NCBI GenBank assembly: GCA_003539375.1
Contig: DPPH01000189.1
Span: forward strand, 472 to 8,597
DNA length: 8,126 bases
From: Clostridiales bacterium
GTDB lineage: Bacteria; Bacillota; Clostridia; Tissierellales; Dethiosulfatibacteraceae
Direction of reading: 5' to 3'
A program made the translations under genes and the position numbers. Under the pieces are notes generated by a model. It ran no database searches, was not told the origin of the DNA, and was given only the letters and a program-made list of their open reading frames with translations. The first letter of the stretch is position 1, and every line of letters begins with the position of its first letter. Positions 6,815-8,126 of this stretch are shown in pieces.

Positions 6815-6818
6815 GAGG
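6813..6818 (+). promoter_or_regulatory. Ribosome binding site indicating a TTG start
   Basis: A perfect AGGAGG lies six bases before the in-frame TTG at 6825. The more upstream ATG at 6789 has no recognisable ribosome binding site and would overlap the 59-residue gene by 26 bases. This site therefore argues for starting the next protein at TTG 6825. Confidence 0.75.
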
Positions 6819-6824
6819 CATAAT

Positions 6825-7319
6825 TTGGATAGAGATAAGGCCGTCGTTCAAATATTAAGAAAAAGAAGAAAGTCTTTAGCTTTCATGATCATATCGGGAA
6901 TTGTTCTTGTTGTAGTTTTAAATATTCTAATTACCCTGACTAATAATTTAAATCAAATAAAAAATATAGCTTCTGTCCTGCTTTTAATTGTATTTGGTAT
7001 AATTATTTATCTAGTAGTAGAGAAGATAATTTCTGTGTACATATATTTGCTGACGGAAAAATATCTTGGCTTCGGCAGAAAAGTCGGTAAGAGAGAACAT
7101 ATTACTTTAGAAATACCAATAAAAGATATTGTTAAATACGAGAGTATCTCAGAGATGGAAGTAGATACAGAACTTTCAAATACTTATTATTTCATATACG
7201 GAGAACCTAGAGAAACCACTAGGTTTGCTGAGTACTATAAGGAAGATAAGAAATACAGAGTAATATTTAATCCTAACGAGAGGATAAACAGGATATTAGA
7301 TAGAAAACTATCAGATTGA
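6825..7319 (+). CDS. Hypothetical two-span membrane protein with a soluble C-terminal domain
   Basis: Using the TTG start, the protein has 164 residues. A basic N-terminus (LRKRRK, 11-16) is followed by two hydrophobic helices (about 18-38 and 48-66) in a hairpin, then a soluble C-terminal part of about 90 residues. That part looks beta-rich: YLLTEKYLGFGRKVG, EIPIKDIVKYESI and YRVIFNPNERINRIL. A membrane hairpin plus a small beta domain with the pattern 'LTEKYLGF ... IPIKDI' recalls bacterial PH-like (bPH/YdbT- or YcxB-type) proteins, but I cannot assign it firmly. Starting at ATG 6789 would add 12 polar residues, giving 176. It is preceded by the 59-residue membrane protein gene and followed nine bases later by the decarboxylase gene, so the three are probably expressed together. 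Function unknown. Confidence 0.75.
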   Translation: MDRDKAVVQILRKRRKSLAFMIISGIVLVVVLNILITLTNNLNQIKNIASVLLLIVFGIIIYLVVEKIISVYIYLLTEKYLGFGRKVGKREHITLEIPIKDIVKYESISEMEVDTELSNTYYFIYGEPRETTRFAEYYKEDKKYRVIFNPNERINRILDRKLSD

Positions 7320-7324
7320 GGTGA
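7319..7324 (+). promoter_or_regulatory. Ribosome binding site supporting the GTG start of the decarboxylase
   Basis: AGGTGA overlaps the last base of the preceding TGA stop codon and lies four bases before the GTG at 7329. No in-frame ATG occurs until codon 20, which is inside the conserved MPGHKG motif, so GTG 7329 is the sensible start. Confidence 0.65.
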
Positions 7325-7328
7325 TTAG

Positions 7329-8126
7329 GTGGAGTTTTATAAAGGACTTTTAAAAGCTGCTGAAAAAGATAGTTACAGGTATCATATGCCCGGTCACAAG
7401 GGTAAGAAGGATATTTTTGGCGACTTTGAAAAAAATATTGTAGGCATAGATTTTACTGAAGTTGAAGGTACGGATAACCTTCACAATCCTCAAGGGATAA
7501 TCAAAGATTTACAAAAGAGACTCAGTGAAATTTACGGAACTAGAAAGACTTATGTGTTGATTAATGGTTCTACAGTAGGACTTCAGTCGGCTATACTATC
7601 CCAGACAGTACCTAAGGATAAGATTATAATCCAGAGAGACTGCCATAAAGCTGTATACAACTCTATTATACTAGGAGATTTAAATCAGGAATATATATGG
7701 ACAAATTTTAATAAAGATATAGGAATTAAGGAACCAGTAAATATAGATAGTTTTGAAAAGCAAATTAAAAACAGTGGGGTAAAAGTGGTGGTAGTTACCT
7801 ATCCCACCTACTACGGAATATGCAGCGATATAGAAAAAATAGCTCAAATAACCCACGATAACAATGCCCTATTAATAGTAGATGAAGCTCACGGTGCTCA
7901 TTTGAAATTCAGTAAAAAATTACCAAAACCAGCAGAGGAGTTAGGAGCAGACATAGTAGTGCAGAGCCTTCACAAGACACTACCGGCTTTCACCCAAACT
8001 TCAGCCCTACATGTATGCAGCGATAGGGTTGATATACAGAGACTTGAAAGTTTTTTAAAGATGCTTCAGAGTTCAAGTCCCAGTTACGTACTTATGGCAT
8101 CCGTAGATAAAGCACTAGATTATATG
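7329..8126 (+). CDS. Orn/Lys/Arg decarboxylase-family PLP enzyme (partial, 3' end outside window)
   Basis: N-terminal 266 residues of a fold-type I PLP enzyme of the basic amino acid decarboxylase family (SpeA/YaaO/Cad-like). Motifs in order: HMPGHKG (19-25), EGTDNLHNPQG (46-56), INGSTVG (78-84, phosphate-binding loop), VVTYPTYYG near 155-165, DEAHGAH (185-191, with the Asp expected to contact the PLP ring nitrogen), and SLHKT with the Schiff-base lysine at Lys216. The protein begins directly at the catalytic domain without the response-regulator-like wing domain of the large inducible enterobacterial enzymes. It therefore resembles the shorter (about 450-490 residue) Bacillota type. The substrate (arginine, lysine or ornithine) cannot be decided here, since specificity regions lie partly beyond the edge. 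It probably makes a polyamine precursor such as agmatine or cadaverine. It follows the small membrane protein genes with a nine-base gap. Start is GTG. Confidence 0.92.
   Translation, partial: MEFYKGLLKAAEKDSYRYHMPGHKGKKDIFGDFEKNIVGIDFTEVEGTDNLHNPQGIIKDLQKRLSEIYGTRKTYVLINGSTVGLQSAILSQTVPKDKIIIQRDCHKAVYNSIILGDLNQEYIWTNFNKDIGIKEPVNIDSFEKQIKNSGVKVVVVTYPTYYGICSDIEKIAQITHDNNALLIVDEAHGAHLKFSKKLPKPAEELGADIVVQSLHKTLPAFTQTSALHVCSDRVDIQRLESFLKMLQSSSPSYVLMASVDKALDYM

Overview
The window comes from the chromosome of a strongly AT-rich bacterium. Base composition, strong AGGAGG-type ribosome binding sites, use of TTG and GTG starts and the protein families present all suggest a low-GC Bacillota, probably an anaerobic clostridium or Tissierellia-type organism. 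That placement is inference: no rRNA or marker gene is present. The window is densely coding, no gap between genes exceeds about 165 bases, and I see no mobile element, CRISPR array, tRNA or rRNA.

Left part (1-2425, minus strand): a class-3-type aldehyde dehydrogenase, cut at its 3' end by the window edge, lies downstream of a protein of the bacterial archaeo-eukaryotic release factor (baeRF) superfamily. A clear Rho-independent terminator separates the two, so they are probably separate transcription units.

Middle (2589-4654): an unrecognised 248-residue membrane protein on the plus strand runs divergently from the baeRF gene. It converges on a YjiH-type membrane protein (nucleoside-recognition/GATE domain) on the minus strand. 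The stop codons of these two genes overlap by 4 bases and no terminator is visible between them.

Right part (4803-8126, plus strand): ammonia-dependent NAD+ synthase (nadE), an EamA/DMT transporter, a 59-residue single-span membrane protein, a 164-residue two-span membrane protein with a soluble tail, and an Orn/Lys/Arg decarboxylase-family PLP enzyme cut by the right edge. They are tightly packed and look like one or two operons: a divergent promoter pair sits between yjiH and nadE, and a second candidate promoter lies before the 59-residue gene. The two small membrane proteins and the decarboxylase are chained by overlapping stop codons and ribosome binding sites.

I found no convincing exotic system. 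The points most worth a second look are the baeRF protein, the unknown 248-residue membrane protein with its stop-to-stop overlap with yjiH, the small membrane pair preceding the decarboxylase (one needs a TTG start), and a lysine/proline-rich insertion in NadE.
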